Of a stretch of DNA of 64,000 bases, positions 48,960 to 59,689 are shown one piece after another. Numbering within the stretch: the stretch's first letter is position 1; every line of letters starts with the position of its first letter. The stretch is taken from positions 367,490 to 431,489 of the forward strand of contig JXTB01000197.1 of NCBI GenBank assembly GCA_002914805.1. The letters run 5' to 3'. Under the pieces are notes generated by a model. That model searched no databases, was not told the origin of the DNA, and saw only the letters and a list, made by a program, of their open reading frames with translations. The position numbers and the translations under genes were made by a program. The stretch comes from Parasponia andersonii (Eukaryota > Streptophyta > Magnoliopsida > Rosales > Cannabaceae).

Positions 48960-49745
48960 AATTCCTGTTAGAGTTGATGTTTAGAAATTTGATGGAAATA
49001 TCAATGTTGGCTTGTGGCAAATACAAGTCAAGGATTTATTGATTCAATCTGGACTGCACAAGGTCTTAAAAGATAGAAAGGCTTATAAGAACAAAGATTC
49101 TGAGAAATCCAATATGAACGATAAAGATTGAGATAATCTGGATGAAAGAGCTACACATGCGATACATATGTGTCTGGCCAAAAATGTCATTGCAAATGTG
49201 CGTGGAATAATGATTGCCAAAGATTGGTGGAGAAAGCTTGAACAATTGTATCAGGCGAAAGGTGTCTCAAATCGAGTATACCTGAAAAAGTAGTTTCATA
49301 CATTGCGTATGAATAAAAGTACGAAAATTTCTGATCATCTAAGTATCTTGAATGATATCATTTCTAAATTAGAGGCTATTGTAGTGAAAATTGAAGATGA
49401 AGATAAGACATTGCGATTTATCTGGTCTCTTCCACCTTTCTATGAGCATATGAAACCTATTTTGGTGTATAAGAAGGAGATTGTGGTTTGAGATCACAAG
49501 TAAATTTTTGTCTGAAGAAAGAAGGTTGATAAGTAATGGAAGTAATATTCCATCAGAAGGCTCAGTATTGGCAGTTGACACTAGGAAGAAAAACTCTATG
49601 AAAAAGAATATAATATGCTGGGATGTGGATAATTTGGGCACCTGAAAAGAAATTGTTAAAAAGGTGGAGCGGGTTCGACTAAAAGCTCCAAATCTAGTGA
49701 TGCCGCTAATATTGTCTCCTATGATAAAGACGATGATCTTGTCAT
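48960..49745 (+). pseudogene. Copia gag (degraded)
   Basis: Translation shows RNFDGNINVGLWQIQVKDLL, AKDWWRKLEQLYQAKGVSN, MNKSTKISDHLSILNDII and IWSLPPFYEHMKPIL, standard for plant copia gag. A zinc-knuckle-like CWDVDNLGHLKRNC follows in shifted frame. In-frame stops occur after MNDKD, after YLKK and at about 49489. Similarity to the start of a protease (WIL in shifted frame) is last seen near 49895, after which pol is deleted. Confidence 0.8.
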
Positions 49746-50112
49746 TTGAGCCTAATATGTGCATCCTTATGGTATGCCGCTTATCTCTAAAGATGCTATG
49801 AAAGAGGAAGTGTCACAATTAGCGGCACTAAGTTTGCACATAAGCATTAATTTGGCGTTGATGTAAGGCGTGTGCTGAATGATGTCGATAGCTGATGGAT
49901 TCTCAGAGAAGCCAAATGTGAGAGTCAACACCATAGTTATCAGCAAGCTTTTTTTGACATGAGTTGAGATGGAAATCTTAAAATTCGTCAATTATAAGTG
50001 GTATACTCATATGGTGGAGTATGATTGTTAGTAAAGATAATGATAGCAATATAGGCTATGAGATGAGACGTATATGAAGATATGATTGAAATTAAGTCTC
50101 CAAATAGGAGAT

Positions 50113-50682
50113 TATTGATGTATATGAATAGAAGTAAAAAAGGCAGTCGTAATAGTAATAGTAAAAATGGCAGTCGTAATAGTAATAGTGAAAAAGGGCA
50201 GCCATAATTGTAATAGTAAAAGGTAGTGTTCTTACTACCTTTCAAAGCTTATAAATAGAGGCTTTATTTTTCATTCTCTTTATCCTAAAACTTAGAAGTA
50301 TTTTAAGTACTCTCTTCTAATTAAATCGTTTCTTTTCTTTTTGTTTCTCCTTTCAAAGAGAGTAGAGTTTCTTTATGAAAGAGGAAGTTTCAAAGAGTGG
50401 CGGTATAAAGTGTGAATGAAAGAATACTTGTAAGAAAGTATTTGGGTGTATTGAGGTCATTGGGTAGAAAAGAGAGAAATCTATATGATTGTAGAATCTT
50501 TTTATATAGTGAAATTCTTTTATGAGAGACAGTGGTTTTTCTCATAATTTGGGAGTTTTCTACTTAAATTCTTGTGGTTTGAGATTAGTTTCTATTTTCT
50601 GTTATTATTTCTCTATTATTCTGATATTTCTTTGAAGTGAGATCCTAAGAGCGGTGAATTTGGGTTGGTCAGATTCCCAACA
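50113..50682 (+). repeat. 3' LTR, copia-type element
   Basis: 570 bp, ending AGATTCCCAACA. It has fewer AGTCGTAATAGTAATAG repeat units (50140-50220) than the 5' LTR, which accounts for most of the length difference. Confidence 0.85.
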
Positions 50683-50687
50683 TTAAT

Positions 50688-52504
50688 AAAGATAAGAAAT
50701 GATAATGCAAAGGTATATACATGCACTTATGAACATGAAATGGTGGAGATAAGAAAATTAAAGCTACAGATTGTGTGAGGACTCCCCAAACCCGAGAGAT
50801 AATGATGGTGACAGTGACGGATAAAAAGAAATGAGAGATAATGGTAGTGGAGTTGAAGATAGCTATGGATGAACATAAAAGAAAGAGGAAGATTGTGGGT
50901 ATGGGTGCAAAAAAATGAGGATTTACGAGAGAAATGGAGATTTTTATTGAGAGTTTGAGAGCTTAAATTGTGTAACAAATAGAAAAGTTTCACCTTTATT
51001 TATAAGCAAATTTATGCTTTGTCTTATATTACAAGGGGGATAAGGTGATGTTCTTCTATTGGCCAACCTAGCTTAAGTTACAAGAGCTTGGTCTGCAAGT
51101 ACTTGGAGGTTTCTAGAATTCTCTAGAAACATAGAGCAACTTGCATCCAAAGTTAGCAACTTGTACACTTAGCTTAATCCTAAGTTTTTTGTCTTGTAAG
51201 TACTTTACCAATAAGTAGTTGTCTCTATAAGAACTTGGTCTTCAAGTACTTGAGGATTTGGAAGTATGAAAGCAGCTTATACTTGAAGTTAATGGGCTTG
51301 AAATGGCATATAATTTCTCCTCGAGTCACATGTAGCTCAAGTGTGAATGACATGTAGTTTGTCTTGAATTACATGTCATTTTTCTATTAACTCAGTAGAG
51401 TGACATATAGTTTTGGGTTTGGTCTTAGTAAGCTCCACATGGGATTGGCTTCCCATGAGACGACGCCATGTGTCTTAGGAGTTGACCATGTCATGGTGAG
51501 AACTATAGGTCTAACAAAGCTCCAATAGGTTTGGTAATTAAGGGCACTAAATTTAATTCCAAAAATTAAAGAAACCTCAAAACAATACCAAAAAAACTAG
51601 GATATAACTATATATAATGTTAGACCATAAGAAATAAATACCAATCAAAGAAATTATTGTGAGAATTTTTTTTGTTTCTTTCTTTTCTCTGTTATTGAAT
51701 CACTTGTTAGTATACATGCTTTACCATTCCGTTGCTCTATTTGTGGGCCAATATAAGGAATGTTATTTACAAAGAAAGTGCATCTTTAAAATTTAGCCAG
51801 GGCAAAACCCTGTAGAAACAAATCCAAGCACTAATGGAAAATGAGTATACTATTATTTTTGTCAAGTTGCAATTTTAAAACTACATCACTTAAAACTATG
51901 CGAGAAATTAAATCCCAATAATACAAAATCATAGCTAAGGAAAAATAATTGCAATGAGTGAATACCTCGCTCCCATATGAACGACTGTACAGTAAGCGAG
52001 TAACTCTCTCTCATATGAACGATTGTCAATAAAGTGACTTGAATGTTCATTAAAGATCTCTAAGGCGATGGATTATAATCTTATTTACTAATTTTTCAAG
52101 TGTTGCATATGGTAGATAGTACTTTAGTAAATAATAAGTCAGCTAAACCACTATTAAAGCTAATTTATTGAATATTTATGTCTTCTAATTTCTTTTATAA
52201 TTTAAGAGCAAAGAATAATTTTGGTGATATATGTTTGGTATTTTATACTTCATATGTATCGTTATTGAAATTTTTTTGGTAGGAAGATAATTTTTATATT
52301 TTTTGAATATGTTAAATCATATATACCCACCATATACATTCTTTATTGCTTCCCGACTATTTCAGCCATAACATTAATAGTCTGGTTTCTAAATTTCAAG
52401 GATCACTCTATCACCATTAGTAATTTTTTTTTTAATGTGAAATGGATTCTTTGAATATGAATTTTGTTTAATGATAACTTTCGAGTTTGGGAGGGAATCA
52501 GACG
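50688..52504. other. Intergenic DNA
   Basis: No gene is supported. A stretch around 51060-51260 repeats the words AAGTACTTG and AGCAACTTG and may be old LTR material, but no partner repeat is in the window. Confidence 0.4.
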
Positions 52505-52895
52505 TGGGCATCGCTTTTGTGGAAAGAAATAAGAAAAAGGTAGTTAGTGGTGGTGTTTTTTTTGAGTATCGCTTCTGTGGAAAGAAATAAGAAAAATGTA
52601 AATAAGAAAAATGTAGTTATTTTTTGGTTATTGCTTTTGTGGAAAGAAATAAGAAAAACGTAGTTAGTGGTCGTATTTTTTTGGGTATTGCCTTTGTGGA
52701 AAGAAATAAGAAAAAAGGTAGTTAATGGTGGAGCTTTCTTTAGGTATCGCTTTTGTGGAAAGAAATAAAAAAAAAGTCGTTTTTGTGGAAAGAAATAAGA
52801 AAAAGGTAGTTAATGGTGGTGCTTTCTTTAGGTATCGCTTTTCTGGAAAGAAATAAGAAAAACGTAGTTAACGGTAGTGCTTTTTTTGGGTCATT
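52505..52895. repeat. Minisatellite, unit about 60 bp
   Basis: About seven units built on TATCGCTTTTGTGGAAAGAA and ATAAGAAAAAGGTAGTTA, with partial units at about 52590 and 52775. No coding frame is maintained. Confidence 0.85.
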
Positions 52896-53045
52896 TGAGA
52901 AACTGAATAAAGAATCAACATCAGTGAGTCACAGAGCATTAATAACAAAACCTGATTTTTTATTAAAAAAGACGTGAAAGGCCGCACGTGAAGAAAGCAG
53001 TAACACTCATTTATTTAAAAATTAAAAAATAAAATAAAAAACTTG

Positions 53046-53696
53046 GGGCTGTTAGGTAATACTTATTTAAACAATGTTTTTTTATTTTTCTAATAGAAAA
53101 AAGTGAAAATATTTTTAAAAAATATGTTTAATAAAATTATTTTATTTTTTGAATTTAAAAACAAAAATTTAAAATTTCCTACTTTCAAAATTTTTTTAAA
53201 ACAATCTTTTGAAAAGGTTATCAAAATTCAAACCACTTACGTTACCATTTCTATTAATATTTTTTTCTCTAATCATTATCTCATTTGTCAGTATTTCTCT
53301 AGTCTCTTATATAAATGTATTTTTTAAAGTAATATTTTTCAAAATAAAAATTTAAAAGTGGTATTTTTTAAAATACACTGTAAAAAATAATAATTTTTTT
53401 TTCAAAAATTTCACATTTTATTTAGAAAAAATCACTTTAGAAACTTATTTAGATGAATGGCACTTTTCTCTACTCATTCTCTATTCCCTTTCTCCGTTAT
53501 TGTTCTATTTTTTTATTTTCACTTTTAAAAGTGAAATGTACTAGTTAATAAATATGTTTTATTTTTTATTTTAAAAAATAAAAGTAAAAACATTAGTTAT
53601 CAAATGTTTTTTTTTTGAAAATAAAAAAGCAAAATAAGAAAATTACTTTTTTATATTTTAAAAAACCGAAAAACAAAAACGTCATGAAATGACACC
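53046..53696. mobile_element. Possible hAT-type MITE
   Basis: The ends look like imperfect inverted repeats: GGCTGTTAGGTAATACTTAT at the left and, on the other strand from the right, GGTGTCATTTCATGACGTTT. The interior is AT-rich with palindromic T/A tracts. No 8-bp flanking duplication could be matched, so the call is weak. Confidence 0.35.
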
Positions 53697-54036
53697 TTAA
53701 TTTTTTCACTTTTGTTGAAGAAGCAGCAGATTTCAATAGCACGCAAGATATCTCAATTTCGAGTTTTTTGGCTGCTAAATCCTTCCAATTTTGGTTGAAA
53801 GAAGGGAAGAGAGTTTATCAAATATTAATTTTTTTTAACTTAAGTCATGATTAAATGAATTGATAATAAATTATTAAGGAAAAAATAATAAAATAGTGGC
53901 CATGTCAACGGTTCCGTCTATTTATATATGGAAACCAACGTAAGTAAAATTTTTCAACTTTGAAATAATGGGGGGAACTTATATGACAAAGAATAAGTTG
54001 GTGGACAAAATTATACATAAAAAATAGTTCAAAGAA

Positions 54037-54359
54037 CTACCGAACTGGTGGTCTAGCGGCAACATGACTATTTTGGAGGCTGGAAGTCGCAGGTTTGAAC
54101 CTGGGTGGCTCCCTCGAGAGTCTTAAATGCGAGGGTACCTACCTGCCAGTTCAGTGCCCCGTTCTTTAGTATCGTTTTCACTAGTTGTTCGAATCAGGTG
54201 ACTCACTCCACCATCCGGTAGTAGCAACCCGTCGACGATAAGGTCCTGAGAAACATTCTGAAACAGAGTTAAAACTCCTATGATCACACTCATAGAAGGA
54301 TGATCACGCCCATAGAGGATAATCACGTTGGTCGCTCCTTTCTCTTTTTTTCGTTGTAC
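54037..54359 (+). mobile_element. tRNA-derived SINE (Au-like 3' end)
   Basis: A 323-bp element with an A-box-like TGGTCTAGCGG near 54049 and a B-box-like GGTTTGAACCTG at 54092-54103. It ends in a T run followed by CGTTGTAC, which resembles Au-type SINE tails. A 17-bp direct repeat with one mismatch flanks it (54020-54036 and 54360-54376). The family name is inference. Confidence 0.8.
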
Positions 54360-54376
54360 AAAAATAATTCAAAGAA

Positions 54377-55196
54377 AAAAAAAGCTTACAGTATGTCCTA
54401 TAATAACTTTACGTAACATAGCACTAATCATTTCACTAGGAAAGGAAAAAAAAAAACTTATGATAATCATTCTTTTATATTTCCTTTTCGTATTCTCTTT
54501 TACGGTCTTATAACCACATTATTACTTGACATATAAATTTTATTATTCAATTTTAGAATTTAATAATATAAAATCATAATAAAATTCACAAATCAAGAAT
54601 AACGATGAAAACTATAAAAGAGAGTAAATATATTATCTTTTAATTAAAATAATGAAAAGGAAAAAATCAAGATTATAGTATCAAAATAAAATGATTTAAC
54701 GAATTCTTTACTATTGAAAGCAATAAATAGAAAACGAATTTAAGCAAACGAGCAAATGTATAGTTTTTCACTCACATAATAGTTACGTTTACTTTTTGCA
54801 TGCAAGAATTATATGAAAATCTCATAATTCTTGTCTCTTAGAGTATATGACTAGTTACCCTAATTTGGCCATTCTAATATCCATTATATTTTAGGAAAAC
54901 TAGAGTTATTAAAGTACATGTAAAATTAGGTTCTACATATCTTACACTTTCGACATAAACTAAGCAATCGAAATAAATGTGTAGACTTAGTAATCGAAAT
55001 AAATGTGTAGACTTAGTATCTATACGATCTGTGAATGTGTCACGTACATTGATATTTCGTCTAAGACGATATACTAGGCTCTAAACTTCTAAAACTTTTG
55101 AGCCGAATTAAAAATTTTATTTAAAATAGGAATAGGGGAGATGGCAATCCATCACGACAAGATGAGTAAGGGAAGAAAGGAGAATGGTATTATACC
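54377..55196. other. AT-rich intergenic DNA
   Basis: Contains an exact short duplication (TAATCGAAATAAATGTGTAGACTTAG type) near 54960-55020. No gene is supported. Confidence 0.45.
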
Positions 55197-55851
55197 TGTT
55201 GATGGAGGTTTTGTCAACAATAAATTTAGAAAAAATTACGAGAAGTGGCTTATGTAAATAAGGTTATTAATTAAAGCAAATAAAGAGGTAAAGACTTTAT
55301 AGTGGTTCAGCCTCGAAAAAAATGAGCTTACGTCCACTGTTTTTTACTATTTTCTGGAGAATTATAAGAACTCAAAATTACAATCTGTTGTCCGGAAAGA
55401 AGAAGAAAACACTCTCAAAAATCCCTTAGCCGCTCTAGATTCGGAAAATCCCTCTTCACCGAAGTATTGAACTCCTTTTATATAGACGAGGATAACTCAA
55501 TATTCCTAATTGTGAGAATGGGTAACTATACAATCGAGTAATACAATTTGAGTAACAATATAATTGGGTAATCACTTAAATTAGGTAACTGGTCGAACTT
55601 GAAAGAGAAACTTTTGTTTCTCTTTCCTTGTAAGTTACCCGTTTGACAAAGCATGGACTAGTCTCCTTTTATTTCGGATCGCACATAACCTATTCGGAGG
55701 AGGTCGCACGTAACTTATGCAGTGGAGGTCGCATGCAACCCTTTCGGATGAGGTCGCACGTAACTCATGCGGTGAAGGTCGCATACAACCCTTTCGAATG
55801 AGGTCGCACTTAATCTTACTCATGCGACCTGACAGGATTTTAGACCGCACA
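55197..55851 (-). repeat. 3' LTR, Tat element 2
   Basis: 655 bp; on the minus strand TGTGCGGTC...CCATCAACA. A TATA box (minus strand TATATAAAA) is at about 55477-55485. The U3 part carries degenerate tandem repeats on a TGCGACCTC-like core, as in element 1. It is clearly diverged from the element 1 LTRs, so it is a different subfamily or an older copy. Confidence 0.85.
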
Positions 55852-56819
55852 ACAATTGCCCCCCAGCTCCATTAGTTCTTTAGGACAAAATGAAGCTTTC
55901 TTTTAATGTAAGTGAGTGCGAACTTAAAAAATGCGACGTCATGACCTAGACTTGAGATCCTTGAAGAGTCGAAGAGTTGCCAGATCTCAAATCTCACCTT
56001 TTTCAAGATCACGCGCACCTTTTTCTGACAGATGAAAACACGTGTCGCCTTTTCTAAGAAAAATAGTAGAACTCGAGGAGACTCAAGGATATCGATGATG
56101 CCAACCGTCATCTCTAAACCGAATCGTTTCAAATTTCGAAAGATACCGATCTAACTTCGGAAAAAATAAAATCCCGCGTGAATTTTGGCCTTTAGATCTG
56201 AAAATCAAATACCTTGATCTACGACTGTGATTTAGCGATGCTCGAGAAATAAATATCAGAAATCAATCCGCTTCTGCTTCTTCATTACACTCTCGTTTTC
56301 CATCTTTCTAAAATCCCGAAGTATTTCAGAGCAAACCCTACAGTGCCGTTTTGTTCTTCAGCTCGCACAATTCTAGTATCTTCTTCGATGGAGTTCAGAC
56401 CATATCTCAATCCCTTCGCTTTCGAAGAAAGGTTAGTATATTTCTTCTCTCCTATTGTTCTTCGTCTGTTCTCGGAAAAACTTACAGTTTCAATTTCTAA
56501 GAATAGAAACACATCCCATATTCGGACGAACTGGAATGAGAATTTTTCAAATCCCCCTTTTACCGGTTCATAGAATAGACTCTTACTAGATATTGGTCAA
56601 AGATAAACTCGTGAAAAGAGTTTCTAGGGTCTGATACCCTATTTATTTATTTCTTGACGAATACTCGAGCAATTTTTATGAATCCGTAGACCAATTAGAA
56701 AAAATTCAATGAGCTTACTTGTTAATACAATCCCAGGGTGAACCCCAAAAATTTACTAGCACATAATGAAAAATTCTTGATGCTCGCATAGGACTAAACC
56801 CATCTGTATTTCTTTTCAG

Positions 56820-58970
56820 ATGTCTAGTAGTGAGGATTTTAGGGAAGGGAATGTATTTTCTGGAGAATCTGAGAACTCTAGTGTTAGCTCCATAAACCTC
56901 GAAGACTACCTTGAGCCAGAACCCGAGGTAGAGATAACAGGGGTCAGGCAAAATAGTCCTCGCATAGGCAACCTCCCTCAGGACTAGTGGCCTCGACATA
57001 TCAGAGATGCCCATGACTTCGCATCAGGCTATCAATACGTAGAGGGGAATTGGTCATGTACCAATATAAGGACGAGCTGCACATCGAACAAGCTCAACAA
57101 AATCGTGTGTAGCTATAAGATCGCCATCCCTCTTCGCCTACCCATGGAATTCAATCGACCACACACACCACTACGTGGAATTGCTTCTTTTTCTGAAGCA
57201 GTTTTCAAGTGCGGTGTCTACCTCCCACTTCATCCGTACATAAAATTAATTATCGACTACAATGGGATTGTCCCTTTCCAACTATCTCCTAATACATATA
57301 GATATATGGTAGGTTTGTATATACTTTACCATAAATTAGGTTTAGACTCCCCTTCTCTTGAAGAGTTCGCTTGGTTTTACCAAGTGAAATCAAACCTGTC
57401 AGATCTTGGCTTCTTTTATGCGAGCAAATGGTCGAACCAGGCAATAAAAATAATCTACGGGGTTCGCAACAACATGGGAAAATGGAAAAATCCATTTTTC
57501 CACTTTGACTATGTGGATAACGGCTTCTTTCAAAATCCTGGTAGGTAGTTTTCCAATTTATCACCTTTTTTCTATTTTGTTACTTTTATCCTGATCGCAT
57601 TTGAATGTCATCGCAGACAACAGGGAACGGTCTGGACTTTCTAGGGAACAGCTCACAAGGGTGTACAAAATCAACCACCTTCCAATTGAGAAATTTAATT
57701 GGAAGGTACTTAGAACTTCCAAGAACCTAGTCACTTGTGGTCTGCTTCCAAAGGGAGCTGCATTCCCTGACCCCCCCGTCCGTTCATCTACCTTCGAACT
57801 CGAAGAAAAAGAAGCCAAGGAAATAGACGGATATAGGTGCCTCATCTTCCAAACTTAGGAAACGAAAAGCACATGCCACCCCTCCAACTTCGGAACCTTC
57901 TTCTCCAGAAACAACATCACCACCAGCTCCTCAACCAGCTCCTCCACAAGAAGAAGGTAATCATATATACATTTTCTAATTATCATTGTATTATATCACC
58001 TCGCTCAATGACATATCTGTACAGAGATGGTTATCAGTAGTGGCCTGCGAGCACCACCCTCCACTCTCAGGTCCATGGCAAAATCCAAGACACCCGAGAG
58101 CAGTCTATCATCGAAAGGGAAAGAGAAGGTCGACAACTCTAAAAAATGAAAAGTTGCCTTCGAGGACATCCCGGCAAGCTCGCTTCCTCCACAGCCTCAG
58201 ACAACGAGCCATTCTGAACCATCCAAAGAGGCTGCCACCTCTTCAGAATCGATCCTGGCAGATAAGGATAAGGAGCTCTTCGCGCTCCTTAATCAATTAC
58301 CAGAGAAGGCTGGTATGAGCGTAGCCTTCATTGATTGCTTCACTTCCGAGGAGGGCTGGGAGCGGATGAAGTGGCGATCTACCAAGGTCACCTTTGGTTC
58401 TGCGATGAGGATGCTGGCCAATGTAAGTACCTTTTTATTCTCTCCTCAAATGTATTATTTCTTGGTATTAATGGTTATATTTTTCAGACCGCAGCTACTG
58501 CTGTCCTGATGCATGACCCGGTCCTCGAATGATTGGAGAAGACCGAAAAAGTTGAAGAGATAACCCAAGCATTCGAGAACTCGGAGAAAGCTCGGGAGGA
58601 GGAGAAAAAAGCTTTTGACTTGGAGAGGTAGCAGCTGCTTGAAGGCCTGGCCAAGGAGAAGCTCGAGAAGGAGAACCTCGAGGAGAAAGTCAAAGAGCTC
58701 GAGAAAACCATCTCTGAGCATCCGGATCGCATGAGGGAGGCGACAACAGAGGCAGTTCGCAAAGCTATCGAAGAGTTCAAGGCGACTGAAGTCAAAGAGC
58801 TCGAAGATAAAGCTAGTGACATCGTCTCGTCGACCATCATTTTTAACATCTTCTGCGAGCATCTGGACTTTGACTTCTCTATTCTTGGCAAGGACGTGGT
58901 CGAGCTTGTCTAGAGTTGGAGGGAGGATATTGCCAAAACTGGGGATGGCGGTGCGAGCACTTCTGCATAA
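56820..58970 (+). pseudogene. Spliced antisense gene of Tat element 2 (PF04195-like, coiled coil)
   Basis: Four coding exons: 56820-57540, 57617-57956, 58025-58422 and 58488-58970. All three introns have GT-AG ends, and a leader intron ends at 56819. Exon 1 encodes an acidic start (MSSSEDFREGNVFSG), then a core resembling PF04195, 'putative gypsy type transposon': FKCGVYLPLHPYIKLIIDYN, FQLSPNTYRYMVGLYILY and FYQVKSNLSDLGFFYASKW. Exon 2 adds a basic, proline-rich tail. Exon 3 has the KGKEKVD and LFALLNQLPEKAGM blocks. Exon 4 is a long Glu/Lys coiled coil ending DGGASTSA. Stops (e.g. in QD*WPRH, RK*TD, LE*LEK, ER*QLL, LV*SW) and a slip at a C7 run near 57773 show decay. Most stops differ from those of element 1. 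Function unknown. Confidence 0.8.
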
Positions 58971-59689
58971 TAAACACTCGTATTTTTTTATTATTATTAT
59001 TTTTTGAAATAATGCGGGCTTGGTCCCCCTTCCTCTCTGCTTATGTACGGGTGCAAAAATTCTTTTAATGAATATTATTTTTTCCCTGTCAGACATTCCT
59101 GCAAAATAATGAAAACACAACACTAATTTTAACTAAGTAGTCAATCACTAAGTGACTGATCAGTATGCTTTTTGCGATTTGAATCCAACTAACTTAAAAC
59201 GAGTTTTAAGTGTTAGGATAGGTTTGGTCGCTTAAGAAAATAGCAAATACGAGTGATGCAAACTCAAACTGTTTTTCAAAAGTTCCATGGCAAAATAGGA
59301 TATAACAATATATCACATCGAACAATGAATGTTTGGCTTAGTTACTCTTTTGTTCGAGGAGGAAAATTGCGTAATACGACATGCTAAAGCATGAAGCGAG
59401 GAGAAAATCCTAGGATTTTAAGGAATTTTAGATACTTTGACGATCTAAAACTCCGTCTCCTCTAAATGGACGTTTTGCATAGTCCCTTAGGAAACAAGTA
59501 GGAGATAAAATTCTGATCCCACTGCCCCCTGAGTTTTATGGTGTCCGAAAACTACCATAAAATCATAAAAAGACGAATCAAATGAAGTTGAAGTAATAGC
59601 CGAAGAAATATTATTGACGAACGACGTCGAATGATGAAATAACGAAGATACAATAAGCCGTTGAAAATACATGGAAGATAAACATGAAG

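Larger units (their letters stand above)
48185..50682 (+). mobile_element. Gag-only copia-type LTR retrotransposon
   Basis: About 2.5 kb. LTRs are at 48185-48783 and 50113-50682, flanked by a perfect 5-bp duplication TTAAT (48180-48184 and 50683-50687). The primer-binding site TGGTATCAGAGTAGGG (48786-48801) matches the initiator-Met tRNA type. The interior of about 1.3 kb holds a degraded copia gag and the very start of a protease region; integrase, reverse transcriptase and RNase H are missing. It is an internally deleted, non-autonomous copy. Confidence 0.9.

Noticed and set aside
56388-56434. Possible coding start MEFRPYLNPFAF upstream of the antisense gene
   Set aside because: The ATG is not conserved in element 1, and splicing to exon 1 would be out of frame; treated as a leader exon.
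57105-57548. Stand-alone host gene of 147 residues
   Set aside because: It is part of exon 1 of the antisense gene within Tat element 2; the coding frame extends upstream to 56820.
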